From Clostridiales bacterium (GTDB taxonomy: Bacteria > Bacillota > Clostridia > Oscillospirales > Acutalibacteraceae), in NCBI GenBank assembly GCA_019415925.1, contig DXYG01000060.1:1-16000 (forward strand): DNA of 16,000 nt, in the 5' to 3' direction. Shown here piece after piece: positions 7,048-13,260 of this stretch (the stretch's first letter is position 1; each line of letters starts with the position of its first letter). A model generated the notes under the pieces. That model made no database searches. It was not told where the DNA came from and saw only the letters and a program-made list of their open reading frames with translations. Made by a program: the position numbers and the translations under genes.

Positions 7048-7095
7048 CGTAATCAGCACCTCGGAAGGTTGGATTCCTATGGTGCGACAATTACG
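7048..7095 (+). ncRNA. Array hairpin C (no heptamer)
   Basis: CGTAAT (7048-7053) pairs with ATTACG (7090-7095). After a CA/GACA internal loop, GCACC (7056-7060) pairs with GGTGC (7081-7085), and the tip is GGAA/TTCC. It lies between units B and D and lacks ACAGCAA. Its inner helix has the same bases as the closing helix of unit D in the opposite order, so an alternative long-range pairing with unit D is possible. Confidence 0.5.
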
Positions 7096-7106
7096 TAAAT
7101 AATAAA

Positions 7107-7176
7107 GGTGCAAACAGCAATTGTTATATATAGCTTAAAAGCACTTGCTTTCGGGGCAAGGGGATTGCACCTTGAA
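7107..7176 (+). ncRNA. Array RNA unit D (compact, partial tRNA-like)
   Basis: The closing helix GGTGC (7107-7111) pairs with GCACC (7167-7171). Two nt later comes ACAGCAA (7114-7120), and the tail TTGAA follows the stem. Inside, a D-arm-like TAGCTTAAAAGC is followed by one base and then CTTGC-TTTCGGG-GCAAG, a 5-bp stem with a 7-nt loop like an anticodon arm. There is no T arm. It looks like a shortened relative of unit F. Confidence 0.7.
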
Positions 7177-7177
7177 A

Positions 7178-7242
7178 GGTACAAACAGCAATTTTGAGTA
7201 ATTCTTTGTCATTCTTGATTATGACTCTCATGTACCTTGTAA
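7178..7242 (+). ncRNA. Array RNA unit E (shortest)
   Basis: The closing helix GGTAC (7178-7182) pairs with GTACC (7232-7236). ACAGCAA is at 7185-7191, again 2 nt after the helix. The tail is TTGTAA (7237-7242). The internal part can form a bulged stem between GAGT and ACTC but has no tRNA-like arms. It is a minimal version of the array design. Confidence 0.7.
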
Positions 7243-7249
7243 AATCAAA

Positions 7250-7347
7250 GGCACCTACAGCAATTTGTTGAATAGCTTAATGGTAAAGCACGAGGAATAA
7301 AAATCCTCGAATAAGAGTTCGATTCTCTTTCAAATGATGCCTTGTAA
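7250..7347 (+). ncRNA. Array RNA unit F with tRNA mimic (YrlA-like)
   Basis: The closing helix GGCA (7250-7253) pairs with TGCC (7338-7341), with a nearby C-G pair after a C·A mismatch. ACAGCAA is at 7257-7263 and the tail TTGTAA at 7342-7347. The interior is strikingly tRNA-like. The D arm is GCTT-AATGGTA-AAGC (7275-7289) with the conserved GG. An anticodon-like arm is CGAGGA-ATAAAAA-TCCTCG (7291-7309). A 3-nt variable region follows, then the T arm AAGAG-TTCGATT-CTCTT (7313-7329). A short acceptor-like helix (TTGA/TCAA, or ATTTG/CAAAT) closes it. There is no CCA end and the acceptor is too short for a normal tRNA. Bacterial YrlA Y RNAs are known to carry such a tRNA-like module; identity here is inference from structure and context. 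Confidence 0.8.
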
Positions 7348-7355
7348 TTCTTTAA

Positions 7356-7479
7356 GGCGCTTACAGCAAACTGACAGTTCTCTTTAGTTAATACTTTATT
7401 AACGGATGAGGGTTTATAGAGAATCCTGGGTAATTGGTACCCTGACTTCTCGTATAAACTGAGCAAAAGCGCCTTGTAA
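7356..7479 (+). ncRNA. Array RNA unit G (last, long)
   Basis: The closing helix GGCGC (7356-7360, extendable to 7 bp) pairs with GCGCC (7469-7473). ACAGCAA is at 7363-7369 and TTGTAA at 7474-7479. Inside are GTTAATA-CTT-TATTAAC (7387-7403) and a long hairpin, 7412-7459: GTTTATA/TATAAAC, GAGAA/TTCTC, and GGGTA-ATTGG-TACCC. The tip TAATTGGTA resembles a tRNA D loop. Alternatively AGAGAA (7418-7423) can pair with TTCTCT (7378-7383). A T-run (7488-7494) ends just before the ribosome site of the next gene, so the unit may act as a partial terminator in front of it. Confidence 0.7.
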
Positions 7480-7508
7480 TTTTGATATTTTTTTAAGGAG
7501 GGGTTTTC

Positions 7509-9002
7509 GTGTTGGAATACCTGAAGAATGAAACAAATAAAACATTAACTGAAAACGGAGCGGCAACCTACAGAACAAGCTGTTCGGACTGTCTTGACCT
7601 TTTCGCTACAATCGGCGCATTACGTCACAGCAGCGAGAGCGAAATCATCAACCGCTTTATGAGAGCCTATACCGAGAATCCCGACCTTGCAATGAAAATT
7701 CTGTTTTTCGCAAGAGATGTACGTGGCGGCTTGGGCGAAAGACGTGTTTTCCGCATAATACTTGACTGGCTTGCGCAGAATGAAAAAATATCTGTTTTCA
7801 AAAACATTTCATTTATCCCCGAATACGGCAGATATGACGATTTGCTCGTTCTGCTTGATTCGGATTGCCAAAGCATAGTTGTTGCACTTATAAAATCACA
7901 GCTTGACAAAGATATTGAAGCAATGAAAAAGCAGAACGAAATTTCACTGCTTGCAAAGTGGCTTCCGTCCGTAAATGCAAGCAATAAGGAAACCGTCAGA
8001 AAGGCAAAAAAGCTCTGTCGTATGCTCGGTATGAGCGAAGCAGAGTACAGAAAAACCTTAAGTGAATTGCGTTCATATCTTAAGCTCATTGAGAATAATC
8101 TTCGTGAACGTGACTACACCTTTGATTATTCAAAGATGCCTTCAAAGGCTATGCATAAATACATAAAAGCTTTCTATAGAAATGACAATGACCGTTACAG
8201 CAGGTATATTGAGTCGGTTGAGCGTGGAGAGGCAAAGATGAACACATCAACGCTTATGCCGTATGAGTTGATTGAGCCGTATATTAATGACTCTTACTAT
8301 ACGGCTGACTCAAGAAGCTTTATGCGTGCAATTTCCGAAGAAGAAAAAGCAAGCCTTAATGCTACGTGGAATTCACTCCCCGATTTTTGCAATGACGAAA
8401 ACGCTCTGGCAGTTATTGATACATCAGGTTCAATGTACTGGACACAAAATCCTATGCCTGCGTCGGTTGCACTTTCGCTCGGACTGTATTTTGCAGAACA
8501 CAACAAGGGTGCGTTTAAAAATCATTTCATTGAGTTTTCGGCAGATCCCCGACTTATTGAAATCAAGGGAGAAACATTTGCGGATAAATTGAGATATGCA
8601 GCATCTTTCAATGAAATCGGAAATACAAATCTTCAGTCTGTTTTTGAATTGTTGATAAAAACAGCGACTAAAAACAACATACCGCAGGAGGAAATGCCGT
8701 CAAAGCTGTATATCATATCCGATATGGAATTTGACAGGTGCATTGACCATGCAGATACGACCAACTTTGAGTACGCAAAAAGTCTGTTTGAAGAAAACGG
8801 CTACAAGCTCCCCGAGGTTATATTCTGGAATGTAGACAGCCGCAACACGCAACAGCCCGTTAAGCAAAACGAACAGGGCGTTGCACTTGTTTCGGGATGT
8901 ACGCCGAGATTATTTTCTATGATAACAAGCGGAGATTTATCGCCGTATAATTGTATGATGGAAATTATCGGAAGCGAGCGTTACCAAAAAATAACGGCAT
9001 AA
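7509..9002 (+). CDS. DUF2828 / vWA protein, Ro60 (TROVE)-like
   Basis: A 497-aa protein starting at GTG 7509, 5 nt after AAGGAGGGG (7495-7503). Residues about 10-290 are helical, with the DUF2828 opening TENGAATYRTSCSDCLDLFA and the conserved DVRGGLGERRVFRIIL. Residues about 298-497 are a von Willebrand A domain with an intact MIDAS: DTSGS at 304-308, the threonine in GNTNLQS, and the aspartate in ISDMEFD. Helical repeats plus a C-terminal vWA domain is the architecture of Ro60/Rsr, the ring protein that binds Y RNAs and misfolded RNAs. DUF2828 is named from memory of family features. RNA binding is inferred from the adjacent RNA array and downstream rtcB remnant. Nothing in the protein looks broken. 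Confidence 0.82.
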   Translation: MLEYLKNETNKTLTENGAATYRTSCSDCLDLFATIGALRHSSESEIINRFMRAYTENPDLAMKILFFARDVRGGLGERRVFRIILDWLAQNEKISVFKNISFIPEYGRYDDLLVLLDSDCQSIVVALIKSQLDKDIEAMKKQNEISLLAKWLPSVNASNKETVRKAKKLCRMLGMSEAEYRKTLSELRSYLKLIENNLRERDYTFDYSKMPSKAMHKYIKAFYRNDNDRYSRYIESVERGEAKMNTSTLMPYELIEPYINDSYYTADSRSFMRAISEEEKASLNATWNSLPDFCNDENALAVIDTSGSMYWTQNPMPASVALSLGLYFAEHNKGAFKNHFIEFSADPRLIEIKGETFADKLRYAASFNEIGNTNLQSVFELLIKTATKNNIPQEEMPSKLYIISDMEFDRCIDHADTTNFEYAKSLFEENGYKLPEVIFWNVDSRNTQQPVKQNEQGVALVSGCTPRLFSMITSGDLSPYNCMMEIIGSERYQKITA

Positions 9003-9009
9003 ATTAACG

Positions 9010-9041
9010 GGCGGTATCACAGGATGCCGCCTATATTTTTT
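9010..9041 (+). terminator. Terminator/attenuator after the DUF2828 gene
   Basis: GGCGGTATC (9010-9018) and GATGCCGCC (9023-9031) form a 9-bp stem (one G-U) with an ACAG loop, followed by TATATTTTTT. It lies 8 nt after the DUF2828 stop and directly before the ribosome site of the rtcB remnant. It would therefore limit ligase expression or end the transcript. Confidence 0.85.
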
Positions 9042-9054
9042 GAGGTGATTAATA

Positions 9055-9318
9055 ATGATTGAAATAAAGGGTGCTTACAGCACAGCCAAAATATTTACAG
9101 ATAATGTTGAAGGAACTGCAATTTCACAGATTGAACTGCTTTGCAGTCAGCCTTTTGTAAAGGACTGCAAAATACGCATTATGCCCGACGTACATTCAGG
9201 CGTAGGCAGTGTAATCGGCTTTACTGCAAATTTGGGCGAAATCGTTGCAAATATTTCTCCCACCGCTGAAATTGTAAAGATAATCAAGCCTTTGTACAAC
9301 TTTAAAGCGTCTGAATAA
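9055..9318 (+). pseudogene. rtcB: RtcB RNA ligase, internally deleted
   Basis: The first ~66 residues match the RtcB N-terminus: MIEIKGAYSTAKIFTDNVE, then KIRIMPDVHSGVGSVIGFTANLG. The reading frame then jumps at about nt 9250-9265 to EIVKIIKPLYNFKASE, which resembles the extreme C-terminus of clostridial RtcB. About 300 residues are missing, including the DxGCG metal/active-site segment and the GMP-accepting His region, so the product cannot ligate RNA. The start and ribosome site (GAGGTG at 9042-9047) are intact, and the deletion is in frame. RtcB joins 2',3'-cyclic phosphate RNA ends and is the usual partner of bacterial Ro/Y RNA operons. A functional copy elsewhere in the genome is possible. 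Confidence 0.85.
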
Positions 9319-9331
9319 GATTTGTTTATTA

Positions 9332-9361
9332 TTGACAAAATACTTTAATTAATTAGATAAT
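9332..9361 (+). promoter_or_regulatory. Promoter of the WG-repeat gene unit
   Basis: A perfect TTGACA (9332-9337) is followed after 18 bp by GATAAT (9356-9361). A second -10-like TATAAT lies at 9367-9372 without a matching -35. The leader to the ATG at 9449 is about 80 nt, AT-rich and without obvious structure. Confidence 0.75.
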
Positions 9362-9448
9362 AATGATATAATAAATAAAAAATATTCCTAACTTGTCCTA
9401 AATTGTCAAAAAGATATTCTAAAAGTGTATTTTAAGGGAGTGATAACA

Positions 9449-10612
9449 ATGTCAGAACAGCAAAAATATATTATAAAAGATACCTTCAAAGAAGGTGAGT
9501 TTAATTTAAGAGAATGGACTGCACCGGAGCTGACCTCACCGTTTGAATGTCAGGAATATATGGATAACTTGAATCTAAAGGGCAGGAAAATCAAGCAAAT
9601 AAAGATGATTGGTCTGAATTATATGCACGTTCGGGAATGGATAGAGAATGAAGCTTACTTATTACTGGAAAATGTGGAGTCAGATGAAACTGAACGACAG
9701 AAACAGTCCGATTACAAAAATATCGTACCTGATATGCTTTTTGACAGATATGCACAGATTGACGAGCCGATTATGATTGAGTTTGAGGACGGCGACAGGT
9801 TGGAATTGTTAAGCCCAATTGAGGGCAGATTTCAGGCGAGTATAAATCACATTCCATGGAATATAAATAACGGTATCAACGATAAAAACGAAGATGCAAA
9901 TAATCTTTTTTCCGATTGTATCGATCAGGTAATTTGTTCTGTTAAAGTTTATTCAAGCGAGAATGATGAAAACTATATTGACAGAGTAGAGCTGAAATTT
10001 AAAAACGGCGGAGGATTGTACTTTTACAGTGAATGCTTCGATTATTGCGGCGTTATCAGCATCAATGCAAATAATAAAGTGTCAAAAATCCCATTTTGCG
10101 AACTTAAAAAAGGTTTATTCAATCGGGAAGATTTGATGATTGATGAAGTGACGGGCTTTGAAGCAAGCACCCGAACTTTTTATTTCGGAGAAAAAGGCAG
10201 AGAGCATATTGACACGCCTTATCTTACCATTTCGCCGTCAGACACGGATACTGAAATGTATATATATCAGTTCGATTTTCTACTCTTTGAATTGAGCATT
10301 GTGTGGTTGAAACGTAACCGGTTTAGTGAATATGAGAATTATCAGTTCAGCTTTTCACAATGGAATGAGTTGCTGAGCATAGCCGAACGTATTTTGAATT
10401 ATAACAGCTTTGATGACCTTTTTGATGATATGGAGAGATTGAATATTTTTAGCCATAACGGAAAAGTCAATATTCCGCTTTCTATAATTAACAACAGAGG
10501 TGTGGAGTTGTGGAAAAATAAAAGTCGTTATCAAACGCAACTTTCAGATATGCGTGAGTGGACAAAACTTGTGCTGAAAGAAAATGATACAATGAACATT
10601 TACGGTTGGTAG
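9449..10612 (+). CDS. Unrecognised 387-aa protein upstream of a WG-repeat gene
   Basis: Start chosen at ATG 9449 (MSEQQKYIIKDTF), with AAGGGAG (9434-9440) 8 nt upstream; the GTG at 9425 has no such site. The protein is soluble and acidic with no signal peptide or membrane segment. Segments such as PIMIEFEDGDRLELLSPIEG and YIDRVELKFKNGGGLYFYSE look like beta-sandwich strands. The C-terminal half is helical, with alternating aromatic residues (FDFLLFELSIVWLKRNRFSE). I do not recognise the family. Its stop overlaps the ribosome site of the WG-repeat gene (11-nt gap), so the two are one operon. A partner or immunity-type role is possible but unsupported. Confidence 0.75.
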   Translation: MSEQQKYIIKDTFKEGEFNLREWTAPELTSPFECQEYMDNLNLKGRKIKQIKMIGLNYMHVREWIENEAYLLLENVESDETERQKQSDYKNIVPDMLFDRYAQIDEPIMIEFEDGDRLELLSPIEGRFQASINHIPWNINNGINDKNEDANNLFSDCIDQVICSVKVYSSENDENYIDRVELKFKNGGGLYFYSECFDYCGVISINANNKVSKIPFCELKKGLFNREDLMIDEVTGFEASTRTFYFGEKGREHIDTPYLTISPSDTDTEMYIYQFDFLLFELSIVWLKRNRFSEYENYQFSFSQWNELLSIAERILNYNSFDDLFDDMERLNIFSHNGKVNIPLSIINNRGVELWKNKSRYQTQLSDMREWTKLVLKENDTMNIYGW

Positions 10613-10622
10613 GAGGTACCGT

Positions 10623-12635
10623 ATGGATAAGAATGAAAAGAAACTTAACATAGGTGCGGATTTGAAAGGCGATTTGCCTTATACGATTCCGTCAATATTC
10701 TGTTCTGACGAAAATGTCAGAGAATTTGTCAGAACCGATTCCGTTGGTGACAGTACTATGATTGAAAGCATTCCGAGGCTTATCAGCGTTAAGCCGTTGC
10801 CGCCTCAGCCCACCGAACGCTTCGCCCTCAGACTTTCCTATGAAAACGGGGAATGCAGAAAATACATTTTGACCATTCCGATTGCAGACGAAGAAAAAGA
10901 AATGCTGAAATACGAAAATTATGTGTTTACCGACAAAATCTGGGCTTCGGCAACGCTGAAAGATAGCCGTGAGCCTGAAATAGACGGTTACAACCCCAGA
11001 GGTCTGGTCGTTGAATTCAAAAATGACTTTTTCCTTTCTGCAATAGAGTGTTACGCTCGCAGTGAGGATTTCTCCGAACCAACTATATGTGACGATGTTC
11101 TATATGAAGATGACAAGCTCTGTATCAAACGCATATGGAATTGGGATAATCACGCTATTCATCCGATAAAGGATTCACATTTTCTCCGAGCTTTCTTGGA
11201 AAATTCGGATGCAAAAGGCAGATATTCTTTTATCACTCCCGAGGGAAAACGAGCAACAACCTTGTCATTTGACTATTATCAAGGATTTAAAGAAGATAGA
11301 GCGGCAGTCGGAAAAGACGGCAGAGGAAACGGTTATATTGATAAAAATCTGAATGTTGTTATCCCTTTGGAATATGACCGAGCAGAAGATTTTTTTAACG
11401 GATATGCAAAAGTTAAAAAAGACGGAAGTACACTCGCCCTTGACTATTACGGAAAAAACCTCCTGATAGGTGCAGACGGAAAACACTATGAGCGTGTCGG
11501 CGGTGTGTCCGAGGGAATGTGCAGTGTTTCAACTATTCCGCTTGATGAGGATATGATTAATTCAATGTATCCGTATGACTTCATTATGGGAAAATGGGGC
11601 TACACGGATTTAGACGGCAATGAGATAATTCCTCCACAGTATCTTCGGGCTTTTGATTTCCACAACGGTCGTGCGATAGTGTGCAAAACCGATTGGATAA
11701 AGGAGTATGACGGCGACATCAACGAATGTATAAGTGATAAAGAGCTTTGGGGTGTGATTGATAAAAACGGAAATGAAGTTATTCCGTTCATTTTTGATGA
11801 CATTCATATTCTTGATGCTACAGGGGAATTATACGAGGCGCATTCCGGCGGTTGGGATGACGGAAAATGGGGAATTATTGATAAGCAAGGCAACTGGATT
11901 CTTGATCCTGTACTTGAGGAAATAATTGATACATACAATGACGGACTTATTGTGTTCGGTGACGGAAGCAGAGATGAATATGAGCAAGAAAAATACGGCG
12001 TATATGATATCTACAACAAAAAGGTGATTGTTAAACCTGAATACAGGCAGATTTATTTTTCAGATAAGGGCAATATTATTGCTATGAGCAAGGATGTAGA
12101 GTTACACAGAACAGATGTAGTGATGTTTGACCGAGAGGGAAAACCGCTTCTTGGCGCTGAATATAATTATGTTTACCCGATAGATGAAAATGAGGAGTTT
12201 TACGAAGCAGGATACTATGCAGACAGATTCAATCGGGAAAGCGGCGGCAACGGAATCGCAAGAAAAGACGGCTTTTTTATTGTGCCGTGCAGATACTCTT
12301 TCGGAGAAATCTGTACTGAGAAAAAACTCTTTACATACTTTGAGAACAAAAAATGCGGCGTAATGGATTTTGAACAAAATGTTATTATACCGCCTACATT
12401 CGGGGCAATCAAGCACATTGACGAAGATATTTATTTCATAGGCGACAGTCCGGTCTGCGGCAATGAAAATCTGATTACTCCCGACGGAAAAATATTGCTT
12501 CCTAAAAACTACAAAAAGCTGCTTAAGACAAACAATAAAAACCGCATTATCGGTTTCAACGGAACAGGCTGTGAGATGATTGAAATTATAAGAAAGCAAG
12601 CAACTCTGAAAGGAGGACAATATGAAGCACTATGA
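10623..12635 (+). CDS. WG-repeat protein (beta-propeller-like)
   Basis: A 670-aa protein. AGGAGGT (10611-10617) lies 5 nt before ATG 10623. The first ~200 residues are a separate, unrecognised domain containing FALRLSYENGECRKYIL and GLVVEFKNDFFLSAIEC. From about residue 200 to 660 there are roughly nine or ten degenerate WG repeats of the form K-WG-x-x-D-x-x-G-N-x-x-I-P-x-x-Y/F-D. The clearest are GKWGYTDLDGNEIIPPQYL, ELWGVIDKNGNEVIPF and GKWGIIDKQGNWILDP. WG repeats form propeller-like scaffolds found in many bacterial proteins of poorly known function. No signal peptide is seen, so it is probably cytoplasmic. It is co-transcribed with its upstream neighbour and overlaps the small ORF downstream by 14 nt. 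Confidence 0.88.
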   Translation: MDKNEKKLNIGADLKGDLPYTIPSIFCSDENVREFVRTDSVGDSTMIESIPRLISVKPLPPQPTERFALRLSYENGECRKYILTIPIADEEKEMLKYENYVFTDKIWASATLKDSREPEIDGYNPRGLVVEFKNDFFLSAIECYARSEDFSEPTICDDVLYEDDKLCIKRIWNWDNHAIHPIKDSHFLRAFLENSDAKGRYSFITPEGKRATTLSFDYYQGFKEDRAAVGKDGRGNGYIDKNLNVVIPLEYDRAEDFFNGYAKVKKDGSTLALDYYGKNLLIGADGKHYERVGGVSEGMCSVSTIPLDEDMINSMYPYDFIMGKWGYTDLDGNEIIPPQYLRAFDFHNGRAIVCKTDWIKEYDGDINECISDKELWGVIDKNGNEVIPFIFDDIHILDATGELYEAHSGGWDDGKWGIIDKQGNWILDPVLEEIIDTYNDGLIVFGDGSRDEYEQEKYGVYDIYNKKVIVKPEYRQIYFSDKGNIIAMSKDVELHRTDVVMFDREGKPLLGAEYNYVYPIDENEEFYEAGYYADRFNRESGGNGIARKDGFFIVPCRYSFGEICTEKKLFTYFENKKCGVMDFEQNVIIPPTFGAIKHIDEDIYFIGDSPVCGNENLITPDGKILLPKNYKKLLKTNNKNRIIGFNGTGCEMIEIIRKQATLKGGQYEAL

Positions 12636-12801
12636 CTACTCTGTAAAAAATTTACTTAATGAGTATTTCGGCAATAATACAATCTTTGAAATGCGAAAGC
12701 CGCATAAAGACTACTTTGAATCCGAACAGCGTGAGAATATAATTCCATTGCTGTGGCAGTATGCCGACGAGAGGGCTGTCGAAGGGTACAGAACACCTTG
12801 A
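12622..12801 (+). CDS. Small overlapping ORF, possibly frameshifted
   Basis: A 59-codon ORF starting MKHYDYSVKNLLNEYFGN. It has its own AGGAGG (12611-12616) 5 nt before ATG 12622 and overlaps the WG gene end by 14 nt. It stops as ERAVEGYRTP. Shifting frame by one base around 12769-12775, in the GAGAGGG run, gives a more natural ending of about 68 aa (ADEGLSKGTEHLEYKVNDYHK, stop at 12827-12829). A one-base insertion or a sequencing error is therefore likely. No family recognised. Position and coupling suggest it belongs to the upstream two-gene unit. Confidence 0.6.
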   Translation: MKHYDYSVKNLLNEYFGNNTIFEMRKPHKDYFESEQRENIIPLLWQYADERAVEGYRTP

Positions 12802-12868
12802 GTATAAAGTCAATGACTATCATAAATAAAAATGAAATTTGTCATAAGTTTTTGCTTTCTGCAGACTG

Positions 12869-12902
12869 AAGAGCCTTGACGTAATTGTGTGTCAAGGCTC
12901 TT
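12869..12902 (+). terminator. Hairpin terminator of the WG-repeat unit
   Basis: AAGAGCCTTGAC (12869-12880) and GTCAAGGCTCTT (12891-12902) form a perfect 12-bp stem with a 10-nt loop, followed by ATACTTAACT. The T-run is weak in both directions, but the stem is the strongest in this region. Confidence 0.75.
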
Positions 12903-13029
12903 ATACTTAACTCTGATTCGTTTAAGGTTAATTCCAAATTTACCTTTTTTCAGGCTGTAAAACCTGTGAGTTTCCTCACAAGTTCATCGGCTCTGCGTCT
13001 ATGTGTACGGTTCTTTAATGACCGTTTGG
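12903..13029. other. Non-coding stretch with two small hairpins
   Basis: No gene is seen. It holds TGTGAG-TTTC-CTCACA (12965-12980) and ACGGT-TCTTTAATG-ACCGT (13007-13025). These may be the 3' ends of decayed reverse-strand genes. Confidence 0.4.
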
Positions 13030-13260
13030 CTATTCCCACTTAAAGAATTTAACTGCAACACCTGTGCAAATAACCTTAACTCCTGCCATAACTACTATAG
13101 GAATCCAAGCGTTCGGGGTAGGTAAGCCGAGAAATGTTAATTTTATCACCTATTCCAAATTGGACGCAAAGCTCTTTCCGGTCTGCCGGATTTTTATAAA
13201 GGCAGGCTGTTTCCTCGCATAACTCAGAAACTTTGATTTCCAGCTGATAGTCGCACTCCT
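13030..13260 (-). pseudogene. Reverse-strand coding-like remnants, family unknown
   Basis: Two overlapping open stretches on the reverse strand look like pieces of real protein in different frames. One (13076 to about 13260) reads CDYQLEIKVSELCEE, then KELCVQFGIGDKI. The other (13030-13149, nominal GTG start) reads FLGLPTPNAWIPIVV, then KVICTGVAVKFFKWE, then stop. The frame changes near 13110-13150. Together they look like the decayed C-terminal part of one gene fused by deletion to the AraC remnant on their upstream side. No ribosome site supports either as an independent gene. I do not recognise the family. Confidence 0.35.

Noticed and set aside
6806..7090. 94-aa reverse-strand ORF across units A, B and hairpin C
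   Set aside because: No ribosome site and no family resemblance; it lies on inverted repeats shared with the array.
7268..7333. Unit F as a functional tRNA gene
   Set aside because: The acceptor helix is only 4-5 bp, there is no CCA or proper discriminator, the variable region is 3 nt and the anticodon loop is A-rich. It is embedded in an array unit, so mimic is the better call.
7245..7466. 73-aa reverse-strand ORF across array units F and G
   Set aside because: It runs across hairpins, tRNA-like arms and paired motifs with no ribosome site or recognisable protein. The structured-RNA explanation accounts for the sequence far better.
6786..7479. CRISPR array
   Set aside because: The repeated part is only a heptamer plus a covarying helix. 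Unit lengths are irregular (59 to 143 nt), there are no identical 24-37 nt repeats, and no cas genes are present.
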